A stretch of DNA of 64,000 nucleotides from an uncultured Acidobacteriota bacterium (GTDB lineage: Bacteria > Acidobacteriota > Terriglobia > Bryobacterales > Bryobacteraceae): positions 90,902 to 154,901 of the forward strand of contig CADEFT010000003.1 of assembly GCA_902826685.1 (NCBI GenBank), read 5' to 3'. Numbering within the stretch: the first letter of the stretch is position 1; each line of letters begins with the position of its first letter. The notes below the pieces were generated by a model. That model had not been told where the DNA came from. It saw nothing but the letters and a program-made list of their open reading frames with translations, and did no database searches. Made by a program: the position numbers and the translations under genes. This document shows positions 8,372 through 17,436 of this stretch, in pieces.

Positions 8372-8411
8372 AAAAAACGCGGCTTCCGCGCCGAGCGCCG
8401 GGAAGCCGCGT
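8370..8411 (-). terminator. Rho-independent terminator of glnA
   Basis: Read on the minus strand, a perfect 11-bp stem (ACGCGGCTTCC paired with GGAAGCCGCGT) closes a 13-nt loop and runs straight into eight U residues (the A-run at 8370-8377 on the plus strand). It lies about 30 bp after the glnA stop. The U-tract overlaps the last codon and stop of the convergent GNAT gene. Confidence 0.9.
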
Positions 8412-8441
8412 CCAAACAACGTCCGAATCAACCAACGAAAC

Positions 8442-9872
8442 TTAGAACTGATTCCAGAGGTACTGGTTGTAAACCTCGTGGTGATACTGCACTTCCTGCG
8501 CCTTGACGATGGTGCCGAGCAGGCGCGGGCAGCGGTCGGCGGAAGCCTTCTTGAGATCGGCGAAGCGGCCTTTGACGTCGGCGCCCAGCAGTTCGCTGGT
8601 CCACTCGGCCGCGTTGAAGTTGTCCATCGCCGTGTAGATGTTATCGGGCAGGTAGCGCTTGGCCTGGCGCAGATTCTTTTCCCGGCTGATGGAGCCTTCG
8701 AGGCCCGTCTTGAAGACGCTGAGCAGGACCATGTAGGGGTTCGCGTCCGGTCCCACCGAGCGAACTTCCACGCGCGAGCTGCGCTCATTGCCGATCGGGA
8801 TGCGCACCATCGAGCCGCGATCGACCGGCGAAGCGATGATCTGATTCGGCGCTTCAAAGTGCGGATCCAGACGGCGATAGGCGTTCACGCTGGCGTTCAG
8901 CATCAGGCAGATGTCGTTTCCGTGAGTGAGGATGCGGTCCACGAACTGCCAGCCGAGCTTGGAGAGCTTCTCTTCGCCCTTGGGATCCCAAAACAGATTC
9001 TTGCCACCCTTGGAAATGGAGACGTTGGTGTGCATGCCGCTGCCATTGACGCCGACTACCGGCTTTGGCAGGAAGCTGGCCGACAGGCCCATGCTGGTGG
9101 CCACCTGGCGGCAAATCAGTTTGTAAAGCTGAATCTGATCGGCGGCGGCAACCGTTTCGGCGTAGCTGTAATTGATTTCAAACTGCGACGGCGCGACTTC
9201 GGGGTGATCCTTTTCATTCTGGAAGCCCATGGCGCGCTGCACTTCAGCCACCGTGTCGATGAACGTGCGGAGCGGATCGCCGGGCAGCGAGTGGTAATAG
9301 CCGCCGGTGTTCACATACTCGAACTTGCCGGTCTCGTGATAGTGGCGCTCGGCATCGGTGCCCTTGAACAGGAAGCCTTCAATTTCGTTAGCCGCGTTCA
9401 AAGTGTACCCGTTCGAGCCGTACTGCTTTTCGGCGTAGGACTTGAGGGCGCTGCGAATGTCGCCGAGATAAAGGCTGCCGTCCTTGTCGATCACCTCGCC
9501 GAACACCAGCACCTTGCCGGGGCCAAAGTAATCGGCCGGCGCCCAGTAGAAAGCGGACCAGTCCATGCCGAGGCGAAGATCGCTCTCACGCTGCGCGGTG
9601 AACCCGCGGATCGAAGAACCGTCGAAGGTCAGATTGTCCCAGCTCTTGAGCAGGAACTTCTTGTCGTAATCGAGCATGTGCAGGCGGCCTTCGAGGTCGC
9701 TGAACATGACGGTGACGGCCTTGATGCCCTTCTCGTCGGTGAGGTATTTGAGCCGCTCTTCCTGAATCGTTTCCGGAGCCACGCGATTCTTGCGCTGCTC
9801 TTTCGCCTTCAGGTTAAGCTCTTCCAGCTCCGGGTAAGGGAGTGCCAGAAAATTGCGTAGTTCGTTCGACAT
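8442..9872 (-). CDS. glnA: Glutamine synthetase, type I
   Basis: A 476-residue enzyme that makes glutamine from glutamate, ammonia and ATP. The type I signatures are present: D-G-S-S-I-R-G-F near residue 84, V-A-P-S-Q-F-E-I-N near 225, N-G-S-G-M-H-T-N near 278, R-V-E-V-R near 365. The GSI-beta adenylylation loop (N-L-Y-D-L-P-P) is not recognisable; the region reads K-N-L-R-Q-A-K-R-Y-L-P, so control by adenylylation is unlikely. The M-H-x-H pair typical of GSI is M-H-T-N here, as in some other GS branches. The gene is monocistronic, with its own promoter candidate and terminator. Start at ATG 9872. Confidence 0.95.
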   Translation of the reverse strand: MSNELRNFLALPYPELEELNLKAKEQRKNRVAPETIQEERLKYLTDEKGIKAVTVMFSDLEGRLHMLDYDKKFLLKSWDNLTFDGSSIRGFTAQRESDLRLGMDWSAFYWAPADYFGPGKVLVFGEVIDKDGSLYLGDIRSALKSYAEKQYGSNGYTLNAANEIEGFLFKGTDAERHYHETGKFEYVNTGGYYHSLPGDPLRTFIDTVAEVQRAMGFQNEKDHPEVAPSQFEINYSYAETVAAADQIQLYKLICRQVATSMGLSASFLPKPVVGVNGSGMHTNVSISKGGKNLFWDPKGEEKLSKLGWQFVDRILTHGNDICLMLNASVNAYRRLDPHFEAPNQIIASPVDRGSMVRIPIGNERSSRVEVRSVGPDANPYMVLLSVFKTGLEGSISREKNLRQAKRYLPDNIYTAMDNFNAAEWTSELLGADVKGRFADLKKASADRCPRLLGTIVKAQEVQYHHEVYNQYLWNQF

Positions 9873-9935
9873 GAAGCTCCTTGCGTGGTGGCTTTGAGAC
9901 GGCTGGACAGGGGCGTCCGCACCGGCTGAATCTCG

Positions 9936-9941
9936 ATTATA
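9936..9941 (-). promoter_or_regulatory. Candidate -10 box for glnA
   Basis: On the minus strand this is a perfect TATAAT, 64 bp upstream of the glnA ATG. No good -35 box is visible at 16-18 bp; TTGGCG is the best but sits about 20 bp away. The leader of roughly 55 nt has room for a ribosome binding site. Pattern evidence only. Confidence 0.4.
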
Positions 9942-10025
9942 ACCATCAGGCGACAGCGTAGCGCCAATGTATTATTTTATGGCCCTCATAATCCAAACGT
10001 AATGAGCCCCGATCATAAGAACGGA

Positions 10026-11165
10026 TTATTGTAGAGCTTTGGCGATGGCCTCGACCAGTTCTTTGCCGAAGCGGACCCGGTCTTCGATGGCGGGCAGGCG
10101 GCCCAGTTTGGGATTGTGCGAGATCCGTTGCTCCATCAAAAAGGCGGGAATCCGGTGCCGCGCGTGGAGTCCTTGCACGACGTTCATCCTTCCCTTCATG
10201 CCAGCGGTGGTGGTGGTTTCGGCGAAGAACAACTCGCGGGTGGGGGCAAACGTGGTTCCGGCCTTCAGGAGGCCAAACAGGCGGGTGGCGAACTCCTGGT
10301 GCGCCGTGCCGGGCGGGCCTTCCAGGTATTCCCCGGTTTCGGTGTTATGGAGGGATAGAAAGAAGTCGATGGTGCGGCCGGAGGAGATCCAGGTGTCGAT
10401 GGCGCCGCGCTGGGCGGCGATCTCGGGCATCTTCGCCGGATCCGATACATCCCAGTTGCGGTTCAGATCGTAGCCGTTGACGTTGAAGCGCACCCCGCCG
10501 TGGGTGACACCATCGGGGTCGCAGAGCGGGAAGATCTTCCAGGTGATGCCTTGCCGCAGCGAGGCATCGGCGAGCAGGGCGCGCACGGCTCCGTCGCCGG
10601 CCCAACTGCTGCCCGATTCCCAGGCGTGCTGGCGGAACATCAGCCACGCGGTTTTGGGTCCGTCGCCGATGGTCCAGAGATAGAGGGGGCGGCCCTGGAC
10701 GGTTTTCCCGATGACCGCCTCGTGCTTGCCGGGCTGTTTGCGCAAGGCTTCGAGGTGCTCATTGGTATAAGGCGGTGTGTGCGCCACCCAGAAGGTGGAT
10801 CTTTCCGGTGTGACCTTCAAAGTCATGGTGGGGCCCGAGGTGTCGTATTCGAATGCCGTGATGTGACGCCAGGTCTTGCGGTCGTGGCTGAGAACGGCCG
10901 GAGTGTCGCGGGTGACGGCTCCGCGATTGGGCTTGTAGTTGTACTCGCCGGGCAGGTCGACCAGATCGAGGCGCATTTCAGTGCCGGGGGTGGCGTTGTC
11001 CACGCGGAAGTAATACCAGTTGGCCTGGCGGTTGCGGCCATCCTGATCTTTTTGGCCTTTGAGGGCGAGGCGGAAGTGAGTGGGGGATAGACGTTCGATG
11101 CGGCCGAGGTTGCCGCCGTCGAAATCGGTGGAGACGGTGGCGGCGGCGAGCAGGAGTGCCAGCAT
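10026..11165 (-). CDS. M14-family zinc carboxypeptidase (cytosolic-carboxypeptidase-like)
   Basis: A 379-residue protein from ATG 11165 with a short hydrophobic leader (M-L-A-L-L-L-A-A-A). Residues about 15-125 form a beta-sandwich N-domain like that of cytosolic carboxypeptidases. The M14 core follows: zinc ligands H180 and E183 in Q-H-A-W-E-S-G, the substrate Asn/Arg pair in D-L-N-R-N-W, the third zinc histidine in S-L-H-N-T-E, and the likely catalytic Glu in F-L-M-E-Q. It probably removes C-terminal residues from peptides; specificity is unknown. The frame stays open upstream, but that part is not protein-like and overlaps the next gene, so ATG 11165 is preferred. Confidence 0.88.
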   Translation of the reverse strand: MLALLLAAATVSTDFDGGNLGRIERLSPTHFRLALKGQKDQDGRNRQANWYYFRVDNATPGTEMRLDLVDLPGEYNYKPNRGAVTRDTPAVLSHDRKTWRHITAFEYDTSGPTMTLKVTPERSTFWVAHTPPYTNEHLEALRKQPGKHEAVIGKTVQGRPLYLWTIGDGPKTAWLMFRQHAWESGSSWAGDGAVRALLADASLRQGITWKIFPLCDPDGVTHGGVRFNVNGYDLNRNWDVSDPAKMPEIAAQRGAIDTWISSGRTIDFFLSLHNTETGEYLEGPPGTAHQEFATRLFGLLKAGTTFAPTRELFFAETTTTAGMKGRMNVVQGLHARHRIPAFLMEQRISHNPKLGRLPAIEDRVRFGKELVEAIAKALQ

Positions 11166-11169
11166 CCTT

Positions 11170-11433
11170 TCAGGATACGGCGGGTTGAGAGAAAAGTTCG
11201 TAGATGCGGTCAAGGATCGAGGGCAGCGCTTGCTGGGCCGCGTTTTCTTGGGCGGCGTCGTCGAAATGATCGAGGAAAATCTGCTTGTCGAGGTCGGCAC
11301 GGAGCCCGTGCGTCTGGCGGACTCGGTTGAGTGCGAAGTATACGATTGAAAATGGAAGTTCAGGCTGCAAGAACACTTCCGCTTCCAGAAACTCGATACC
11401 GGCGCCAGATGGAACGCCACTGAGCTTCAGCAT
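11170..11433 (-). CDS. Small hypothetical protein (87 aa)
   Basis: An 87-residue, mildly acidic protein from ATG 11433, which I do not recognise. Composition is protein-like: a hydrophobic strand-like start (L-P-F-S-I-V-Y-F-A-L-N), then an acidic helix (D-H-F-D-D-A-A-Q-E-N) and a helical end with L-D-R-I-Y-E-L-F. It follows the ART-like gene (11506-12072) on the same strand, with 72 bp between them, and is 4 bp before the carboxypeptidase start, so the three may be one transcript. It could partner the ART-like protein or be an immunity protein, but nothing in its sequence proves that. Confidence 0.5.
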   Translation of the reverse strand: MLKLSGVPSGAGIEFLEAEVFLQPELPFSIVYFALNRVRQTHGLRADLDKQIFLDHFDDAAQENAAQQALPSILDRIYELFSQPAVS

Positions 11434-11505
11434 CTTGGTTTTCGTGGCGGGAGCTAAGCCGAATGCTGAAATTGTCTTCTTTCTTATCGGTGGAACGAGC
11501 CAGAG

Positions 11506-12072
11506 TCAATAGATGTCATAGCGCGCCTTCACGGTTCTGGCGGGAACCGGGCCCTGGGCCAGGACTTCGGCATCTCGGAGCGCTCGCACCATGGTCTCCA
11601 ACTCGATGGAAAGCTTCGGAGGCCGCATTGTTCCGGCGCCAGGTGGAGGCCGTGGGAATGGCGCACGAAGACAGTTCCGGAAGCGTTTCGGATCGACGAT
11701 ACCAAGCTGGAAGTCCGGCGGACCATCGTGGTGGTAGGTGAACTCCATGGCGGGGTCAAGCAGGCTCTCGGCGATTACTTTCAGCGGATCGACAAGCGCG
11801 GGGCCGAGGGCTGGGCCGGTCTCGATTTCGTAAACATAGGCAGGCGCCTTCGGATTGGCGCGATATCTGCCCGCGAGCGCATAGGTTCTTGCCACGCCAA
11901 AGGAACGGGTTAGTGAAACGTAAGGGCTATTCACCGTGCCTCGCGCAATGTGGTGGATGATGCGGTTGAGACTCGGGTCTCCCGCGGCCCACTGCGGCAG
12001 AAAGCCGAGCAACCGGGCGTCACGCGCGTGCCAGTAGGTTCCAACACCCGCGCCGCGGTATAGAATTGGCAT
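11506..12072 (-). CDS. Putative ADP-ribosyltransferase-fold protein
   Basis: A 188-residue protein from ATG 12072. It starts M-P-I-L-Y-R-G-A-G, contains P-Y-V-S-L-T-R-S-F-G-V-A-R-T-Y-A, and later Y-V-Y-E-I-E-T. The order Arg on the first strand, Ser-Thr-Ser-like strand followed by a helix, then an x-E-I-E strand resembles the R-S-E core of ADP-ribosyltransferase folds. The C-terminal region is proline-rich (P-R-P-P-P-G-A-G). There is no signal peptide. If the fold call is right, it could be an NAD-using effector or toxin, or an inactive relative. An 87-residue gene follows. The call rests on a motif pattern, not on a clear family match. Confidence 0.45.
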   Translation of the reverse strand: MPILYRGAGVGTYWHARDARLLGFLPQWAAGDPSLNRIIHHIARGTVNSPYVSLTRSFGVARTYALAGRYRANPKAPAYVYEIETGPALGPALVDPLKVIAESLLDPAMEFTYHHDGPPDFQLGIVDPKRFRNCLRAPFPRPPPGAGTMRPPKLSIELETMVRALRDAEVLAQGPVPARTVKARYDIY

Positions 12073-12097
12073 TATTGCCTAAGCCTAACACCGGTCT

Positions 12098-12967
12098 TCA
12101 CCCCAACACTTCCAGAAACGCCCGAGCGGCGTGGCTGAGCGCGCGGCGGGCCGGATAGACCAGCCGGATCTTACGCTCCACTTTCAACTCGTCGACTTTG
12201 ATTTCGGCGAGAGTTCCCTGCTCCACATCCTGCTCGACGCACATGCGCGGCAGAAAAGCCACGCCTTCGTTGCGCTGCACCATCAGGCGAATGGTTTCCA
12301 CCGTCGGCATCTCCACATCCATGTTGAGGGCGACCTTGTGGCGCTGAAACTCGCGCAGCACCACTTCGCGGTAAGGCGAGATGACATTGTGCGCCACGAA
12401 TGTTTCCATGCCGAGTTCGGCGATGGAGATCGACTCGCGCCGGGCGTAGCGGTGTTTGGGCGATACGACAAACGCCAGGTGATCGGTGTAGATGACGCGC
12501 GAGTGGAGCCGCTCGTCTTCCGGGTCGTAGCTGATGACACCGAGTTCAAGGTCTCCATCGATGAGCTGAGCGGGAATACGGCTCGACAGCGCGCGCCTCA
12601 CCTGCACCTTCACCTTGGCGTACATGCGCCGGTACGCTTCGATATGGCGGAGCAGGTAGAGCGACGTCGACTCGTTGGCTCCGATGATGAGCCGCCCGGT
12701 GGAGTTGTCGCGCAACTCGCCAAGCGAGGTTTCCATCTCACGCTCGAGATTCTCAAAGCGCCGGGCGTATTCGAGTACGAGGCGGCCGGCGTCGGTAAGT
12801 AGCAGGTCTTTGCCGGAACGATCGATCAGCTTCTCGCCCAACTGCGATTCGAGACGCTGTACAGCCAGCGATACAGCAGGTTGCGTCCTCAGTAGCTTTT
12901 CCCCGGCACGAGAGAAGCTCTTTTCGCTGGCAACGACCAGGAAAACCTTTAGCGGATAGAGTTCCAT
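12098..12967 (-). CDS. LysR-family transcriptional regulator
   Basis: A 289-residue regulator. The N-terminal winged helix is classic: L-K-V-F-L-V-V-A-S-E-K-S-F-S-R-A-G-E-K-L-L-R-T-Q-P-A-V-S-L-A, then L-G-E-K-L-I-D-R-S-G. Residues about 90-289 are the periplasmic-binding-like effector domain. It is divergent from leuA with 176 bp between the starts, and a LysR-like operator lies between them, so control of the leu operon is a reasonable inference. The usual effector there would be a branched-chain intermediate such as 2-isopropylmalate, but this is not shown by the sequence. Confidence 0.92.
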   Translation of the reverse strand: MELYPLKVFLVVASEKSFSRAGEKLLRTQPAVSLAVQRLESQLGEKLIDRSGKDLLLTDAGRLVLEYARRFENLEREMETSLGELRDNSTGRLIIGANESTSLYLLRHIEAYRRMYAKVKVQVRRALSSRIPAQLIDGDLELGVISYDPEDERLHSRVIYTDHLAFVVSPKHRYARRESISIAELGMETFVAHNVISPYREVVLREFQRHKVALNMDVEMPTVETIRLMVQRNEGVAFLPRMCVEQDVEQGTLAEIKVDELKVERKIRLVYPARRALSHAARAFLEVLG

Positions 12968-12985
12968 ATGCTGGCGCGCGCGGCC

Positions 12986-13000
12986 ATAAATAAAGTTTAT
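12986..13000. promoter_or_regulatory. Palindromic candidate operator in the lysR-leuA divergent region
   Basis: ATAAATAAAGTTTAT is an inverted repeat (ATAAA and TTTAT around five bases) that fits the loose LysR-box spacing. On the plus strand TATACT-like sequence follows immediately (12999-13004) and could be the leuA -10 box. On the minus strand TATAAA within the same stretch could serve the LysR gene. The remaining leader to leuA (about 130 nt) also has AAATTTGCTAAATTT near 13037-13051. No leader peptide or T-box was recognised. Confidence 0.4.
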
Positions 13001-13143
13001 ACTATAGCCTGATCGAATGCGAGCGAGGAAAACTATAAATTTGCTAAATTTCAGGTCTCGCCCGATAATGGCATCAACGCACTTGGCAGGCGAAGCAACA
13101 GGTCGTATCCGCCAGGGACTACATATTGCGAACGGAGACCAGG

Positions 13144-14322
13144 ATGTCGCAGGGTAACCGCGTATACATTTTTGACACGACGCTGCGCGACGGCGAGCAA
13201 TCGCCGGGTTGCAGCATGACGGTGGCCGAGAAGCTGCGCATGGCGCACAAGCTGGCCGAACTGGGCGTCGATATCCTCGAAGCCGGGTTTCCGATCGCCA
13301 GCGACGGGGATTTCGAGGCCGTGGGGGAAGTGGCGCGGGAGTTCCCGTGGATTCAGGTGGCGGCGTTGGCTCGGGCCAATACGCTGGATATTGAACGGGC
13401 CGCGAAGTCGCTCGAAAAAGCCAAGCGTCCGCGCATTCACACGTTCATCGCCACCAGCGACATTCATCTCAAGTACAAACTCAAGAAATCGCGGCAACAG
13501 GTTCTGGAAGAAGCTGTTTCCGCCGTTCAACTGGCGCGCCGCCACGTCGAGGACGTAGAATTTTCCGCCGAAGATGCGACGCGTACGGATTGGGATTACC
13601 TCGAAGACGTCTGCCGCGCGGTGGTGGAAGCCGGGGCGCGCACCGTCAACCTGCCGGATACGGTCGGGTTCTCGGTGCCGGCCGAGTATGGCGAGTTGAT
13701 CGGACGCATGGTGAAGGCGTTGGGCGACAAGGCGATTCTGAGCGTGCACTGCCACGACGATCTGGGCCTGGCTGTGGCCAATTCGATCGCCGCCGTTCAG
13801 GCGGGAGCGCGGCAGGTGGAATGCACCATCAACGGCATCGGCGAGCGGGCGGGCAACTGTTCGCTCGAAGAGTTCGTGATGGCGACCCGGGTGCGCCAGG
13901 ACCGGCTGCCTTTCACCAACGGGATCCATACCGAACATCTTTATGCGTGCAGCCAACTGCTGAGCTCCATCATCACGTTCGGGCCGCAGCCGAACAAGGC
14001 GATCGTGGGTGAGAACGCGTTCGCACACGAAGCGGGCATCCATCAGGATGGCTACCTGAAAGAACGCACCACCTATGAAATCATCGACCCGAAATCGGTG
14101 GGCGTGCCCAAGACCAAGCTGGTGCTGGGCAAGCATAGCGGACGGCATGCGTTGAAAGACCGGCTGCAGGACCTGGGCTTCGATCTCAACAAAGAAGAGC
14201 TCGACCTGATCTATCAAAAGTTCACGGAGATGGCCGACCGCAAGAAGGGCGTGCGCAACGACGAGATCGCCGATCTGGTGCGGGTGCACGTTCCGCGCGC
14301 GGTCACTGTCGCCGTGAAGTGA
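13144..14322 (+). CDS. leuA: 2-isopropylmalate synthase lacking the C-terminal regulatory domain
   Basis: First enzyme of leucine synthesis, joining acetyl-CoA and 2-oxoisovalerate. From ATG 13144, preceded by G-G-A-G-like bases, it is 392 residues; typical LeuA is about 500. The HMGL-like TIM barrel is complete: [10 protein letters not shown] near the start, H-C-H-D-D-L-G-L-A near 202, then N-G-I-G-E-R-A-G-N. Linker helices reach G-R-H-A-L and the K-K-G-V-R-N-D-E-I segment, then the protein stops. The leucine-binding dimer domain is absent, and no continuation is present in another frame before leuB at 14347. Feedback inhibition by leucine is therefore unlikely. A TTG at 13126 would add six residues. 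Confidence 0.92.
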   Translation: MSQGNRVYIFDTTLRDGEQSPGCSMTVAEKLRMAHKLAELGVDILEAGFPIASDGDFEAVGEVAREFPWIQVAALARANTLDIERAAKSLEKAKRPRIHTFIATSDIHLKYKLKKSRQQVLEEAVSAVQLARRHVEDVEFSAEDATRTDWDYLEDVCRAVVEAGARTVNLPDTVGFSVPAEYGELIGRMVKALGDKAILSVHCHDDLGLAVANSIAAVQAGARQVECTINGIGERAGNCSLEEFVMATRVRQDRLPFTNGIHTEHLYACSQLLSSIITFGPQPNKAIVGENAFAHEAGIHQDGYLKERTTYEIIDPKSVGVPKTKLVLGKHSGRHALKDRLQDLGFDLNKEELDLIYQKFTEMADRKKGVRNDEIADLVRVHVPRAVTVAVK

Positions 14323-14346
14323 AAATTTCCAACGAAAGTCTGATTC

Positions 14347-15429
14347 ATGCATCTGAAAATTCTCACTCTGCCGGGCGACGGCATCGGCGTGGAAGTGACT
14401 CGCGAAGCTGTGCGGGTTCTCGAAGCCGTTTGCGCGAAGTTCGGCCACACGGTAAAGCTGACCGAAGGCTTGCTGGGCGGGATCGCGATTCACAAGACCG
14501 GTGAACCAATGCCGCCGGAGACGGCCAGGCTCGCTCTGGACGCCGACGCGACTTTGATGGGCGCGGTGGGACTTCCGGAGTTTGACAACGTGCCGCCTTC
14601 GCAGCGTCCGGAAAAGGGACTGCTGGGCATTCGTAAAACGCTGGGCGTATTCGCCAACCTGCGGCCGGTGCGTACTTACAAGGCGCTGATCGACTCCTCA
14701 CCGCTCAAGAACCACCTGGTGGAAGGAACCGATCTCATCATCGTGCGCGAGTTGAACGGCGGCATCTACTACGGCACGCCGCGCGGCATTTCCGGGGAAG
14801 GCGCCGACGAACGCGGCACCAATACGATGACTTACACGCGCTCGGAAATCGCGCGCGTTTGCCGCACGGCTTTCAACCTGGCCCGCGCCCGCCGCAAGAA
14901 GCTGACCAGCGTGGATAAGTCGAACGTGCTTGAAACGTCGCAACTGTGGCGGAGAGTGGCGGTGGAGGTGGCGGCCGAGTTTCCCGATGTGGAGCTGGAA
15001 CACATCCTGGTGGACAACTGCGCCATGCAACTGGTGCTGAATCCGCGCCGCTTCGATGTGCTGGTGATGGAGAACATGTTCGGCGACATTCTAAGCGATG
15101 AAGGCGCGGTGCTGGCCGGCTCGATCGGCATGCTGCCTTCGGCTTCGATTGGCGGGAAGCTGCCTTCTGGTGCCTGGGTGGGCCTCTATGAGCCGGTGCA
15201 CGGTTCGGCGCCGGATATCGCCGGGCAGAACAAGGCCAATCCGCTGGGCGCGATTGGCTCGGTGGCCGCGATGCTCGAATACAGCTTCGGTCTGTTGAAG
15301 GAAGCGGCGGCGGTGAACCACGCGATTGAAGCGGTGCTCGACCAGGGCAAAGTCACCGCCGATCTGAAACCGAAAGGTAAGCCGCTAACCACCGAACAGG
15401 TGGGCCAGGCGGTGTGCGAAGCCCTATAG
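14347..15429 (+). CDS. leuB: 3-isopropylmalate dehydrogenase
   Basis: A 360-residue NAD-dependent decarboxylating dehydrogenase, third step of leucine synthesis. It begins [10 protein letters not shown] and has the family loop N-L-R-P-V-R, the substrate-binding [10 protein letters not shown], the metal/substrate K-S-N-V-L-E, and the signature [10 protein letters not shown] near residue 240. The C-terminal G-S-A-P-D-I-A-G motif binds the cofactor. It starts 24 bp after leuA in the same operon. Length matches the family. Confidence 0.96.
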   Translation: MHLKILTLPGDGIGVEVTREAVRVLEAVCAKFGHTVKLTEGLLGGIAIHKTGEPMPPETARLALDADATLMGAVGLPEFDNVPPSQRPEKGLLGIRKTLGVFANLRPVRTYKALIDSSPLKNHLVEGTDLIIVRELNGGIYYGTPRGISGEGADERGTNTMTYTRSEIARVCRTAFNLARARRKKLTSVDKSNVLETSQLWRRVAVEVAAEFPDVELEHILVDNCAMQLVLNPRRFDVLVMENMFGDILSDEGAVLAGSIGMLPSASIGGKLPSGAWVGLYEPVHGSAPDIAGQNKANPLGAIGSVAAMLEYSFGLLKEAAAVNHAIEAVLDQGKVTADLKPKGKPLTTEQVGQAVCEAL

Positions 15430-15439
15430 GAACAAGAAA

Positions 15440-16843
15440 ATGCCTCGTACCATCATCGAAAAACTTTGGGATTCCCACGTCGTGCATGAGCAGCAAGGCA
15501 ACCCCGCGCTGCTATATATCGACCTGCACCTGGTCCATGAAGTCACCTCGCCGCAGGCCTTCGCCGGGCTGCGCGCGAGGGGACTCAAAGTACGCCGGCC
15601 CGATCTGACGTTTGCGACAACGGACCATAGCGTGCCAACTACGCCCGACCGCACGCTGCCGATCGTGGATAAGATCGCGGCCACGCAGGTGGCGCAACTG
15701 GCGGCCAACTGCGCCGAGTTCGACATTCCCTGCCTGGGCTATCAGGACAAAGACCAGGGCATCGTACACGTCATCGGGCCGGAATTCGGATTGACGCAGC
15801 CCGGGCAGACGGTGGTTTGCGGCGACAGCCATACGGCCACGCACGGCGCCTTTGGAGCGCTGGCGTTCGGCATCGGCACAAGCGAAGTGGAGCACGTGCT
15901 CGCCACGCAATGCCTGCTGCAGCGGAAGTCGAAGACGTTCCAGGTGAAAGTGGACGGCACACTGAAGCGGGGCGTGGCGGCCAAGGATATTATCCTCAAC
16001 CTGATTTCGCGCATCGGCGTGGGCGGCGGCACCGGATGCGTTTTGGAATACTGCGGTTCGACGATTCGGTCGCTTTCGATGGAAGAGCGGATGACCGTCT
16101 GTAACATGTCGATCGAAGGCGGTGCGCGCGCCGGCCTGGTGGCGCCCGACGATGTGACTTACCAGTTCCTCAACGGGCGCCGCTTCGTCCCCAAAGGCGC
16201 GGCCTGGGAGGCGGCGGTGGCAAGGTGGAAACAACTGCCGACCGACGACGGCGCCACTTACGACCGCACGATCTCGATCGACGCCGATGCGCTGGAGCCG
16301 ATGATTACGTTCGGCACCAATCCGGGCCAGGGCGTCGCGATTTCACAGCCCGTGCCCGATCCTTCGGGTGTGGCCGATCCGATTGAGCGCGAGTCGCTGG
16401 CGAAGGCCTTGCAGTACATGGCGCTTGAACCGGGCAAGCCGCTGCTCGGCCGCAAGATCGACGTGGTGTTTATCGGAAGCTGTACCAATTCGCGTATGAG
16501 CGATCTGCGCGCGGCGGCTTCGGTGTTGAAGGGCCGCAAGGTGAATCCCGGTGTGCGCGTCATGGTGGTGCCGGGATCGATGGAGATCAAGCGCCAGGCG
16601 CAGGCCGAGGGCCTGGACCGTGTGTTTCGCGACGCGGGGGCGGAGTGGCGGGAAGCCGGCTGCTCGATGTGCATTGCGATGAACGGCGATCAGCTTCAGC
16701 CAGGCCAATACAGCGTGTCGACTTCGAACCGCAACTTCGAAGGCCGGCAGGGCAAGGGCGGGCGCACGCTGCTGGCAAGTCCGCTGACCGCGGCCGCTTC
16801 GGCGGTGACGGGAGTGGTGACCGACGTGAGGACCATGCTGTGA
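15440..16843 (+). CDS. leuC: 3-isopropylmalate dehydratase, large subunit
   Basis: A 467-residue aconitase-family subunit that isomerises 2- to 3-isopropylmalate together with LeuD. The iron-sulfur cluster cysteines are visible: one in F-I-G-S-C-T-N-S near residue 350 and the pair in G-C-S-M-C near residue 410. The substrate region [15 protein letters not shown] is near 130. The E-K-L-W-D-S-H-V-V start is typical of LeuC. The gene starts 10 bp after leuB and overlaps leuD by four bases. Confidence 0.96.
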   Translation: MPRTIIEKLWDSHVVHEQQGNPALLYIDLHLVHEVTSPQAFAGLRARGLKVRRPDLTFATTDHSVPTTPDRTLPIVDKIAATQVAQLAANCAEFDIPCLGYQDKDQGIVHVIGPEFGLTQPGQTVVCGDSHTATHGAFGALAFGIGTSEVEHVLATQCLLQRKSKTFQVKVDGTLKRGVAAKDIILNLISRIGVGGGTGCVLEYCGSTIRSLSMEERMTVCNMSIEGGARAGLVAPDDVTYQFLNGRRFVPKGAAWEAAVARWKQLPTDDGATYDRTISIDADALEPMITFGTNPGQGVAISQPVPDPSGVADPIERESLAKALQYMALEPGKPLLGRKIDVVFIGSCTNSRMSDLRAAASVLKGRKVNPGVRVMVVPGSMEIKRQAQAEGLDRVFRDAGAEWREAGCSMCIAMNGDQLQPGQYSVSTSNRNFEGRQGKGGRTLLASPLTAAASAVTGVVTDVRTML

Positions 16844-17436
16844 CGAAATTTACGACCTTCTCTTCGCCATACGTTTCGATGGCGGTGGATAACATCGACA
16901 CCGATCAGATCATTCCCGCGCGATTTTTGAAGACGATTTCCAAGGATGGCCTGGGCGATCAGCTATTCAACGACTGGCGCTATGAAGCCGACGGGACGCC
17001 GAAGCCGGATTTCATTCTCAATCAGGCGGCTTCGAAGACGAAGCAGATCCTGCTGGCGGGCGATAACTTCGGCTGCGGCAGCTCGCGCGAGCATGCGCCG
17101 TGGGCGTTGACGCAGTACGGGTTCCGGGCGGTCATCAGCACTTCGTTCGCCGATATCTTCAAGGGCAATTCGCTCAAGAACGCTCTGCTGCCGATCGTGG
17201 TGCCGGCGGCGGTGCATACGGAGTTGTTCGCGCATCCGGATTGGACGCTGACGGTGGACCTGGAGGCGCGGACGCTGGGGTTGCCGGACGGGCGGAAGGT
17301 CGAGTTCGCGGTGGACAGCTTTTCGCGGCATTGTTTGCTTGAAGGGATCGATGAGTTGGGATATATCCAGCAGCAGGGAGGTTCGATACGGGCGTTTGAG
17401 GCGGGGCGGGTAGGGTCGATTAATACACTGGCGTGA
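16840..17436 (+). CDS. leuD: 3-isopropylmalate dehydratase, small subunit
   Basis: A 198-residue swivel-domain partner of LeuC. Start is GTG at 16840, overlapping the leuC TGA (GTGA), which implies translational coupling. Conserved elements are [12 protein letters not shown] near residues 15-27, the substrate loop [16 protein letters not shown] near 67-82, and N-S-L-K-N-A-L-L-P. The frame remains open upstream inside leuC, but those residues belong to the wrong frame. Its own stop overlaps the next gene by four bases. Confidence 0.95.
   Translation: MTKFTTFSSPYVSMAVDNIDTDQIIPARFLKTISKDGLGDQLFNDWRYEADGTPKPDFILNQAASKTKQILLAGDNFGCGSSREHAPWALTQYGFRAVISTSFADIFKGNSLKNALLPIVVPAAVHTELFAHPDWTLTVDLEARTLGLPDGRKVEFAVDSFSRHCLLEGIDELGYIQQQGGSIRAFEAGRVGSINTLA

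Noticed and set aside
8283..9860. Long plus-strand frame of 525 codons
   Set aside because: It is exactly antisense to glnA and its translation lacks recognizable motifs; glnA has full signatures.
13010..13143. Leader peptide, T-box or riboswitch before leuA
   Set aside because: No Leu-rich small frame, terminator or T-box sequence was found; only an inverted repeat and possible promoter.
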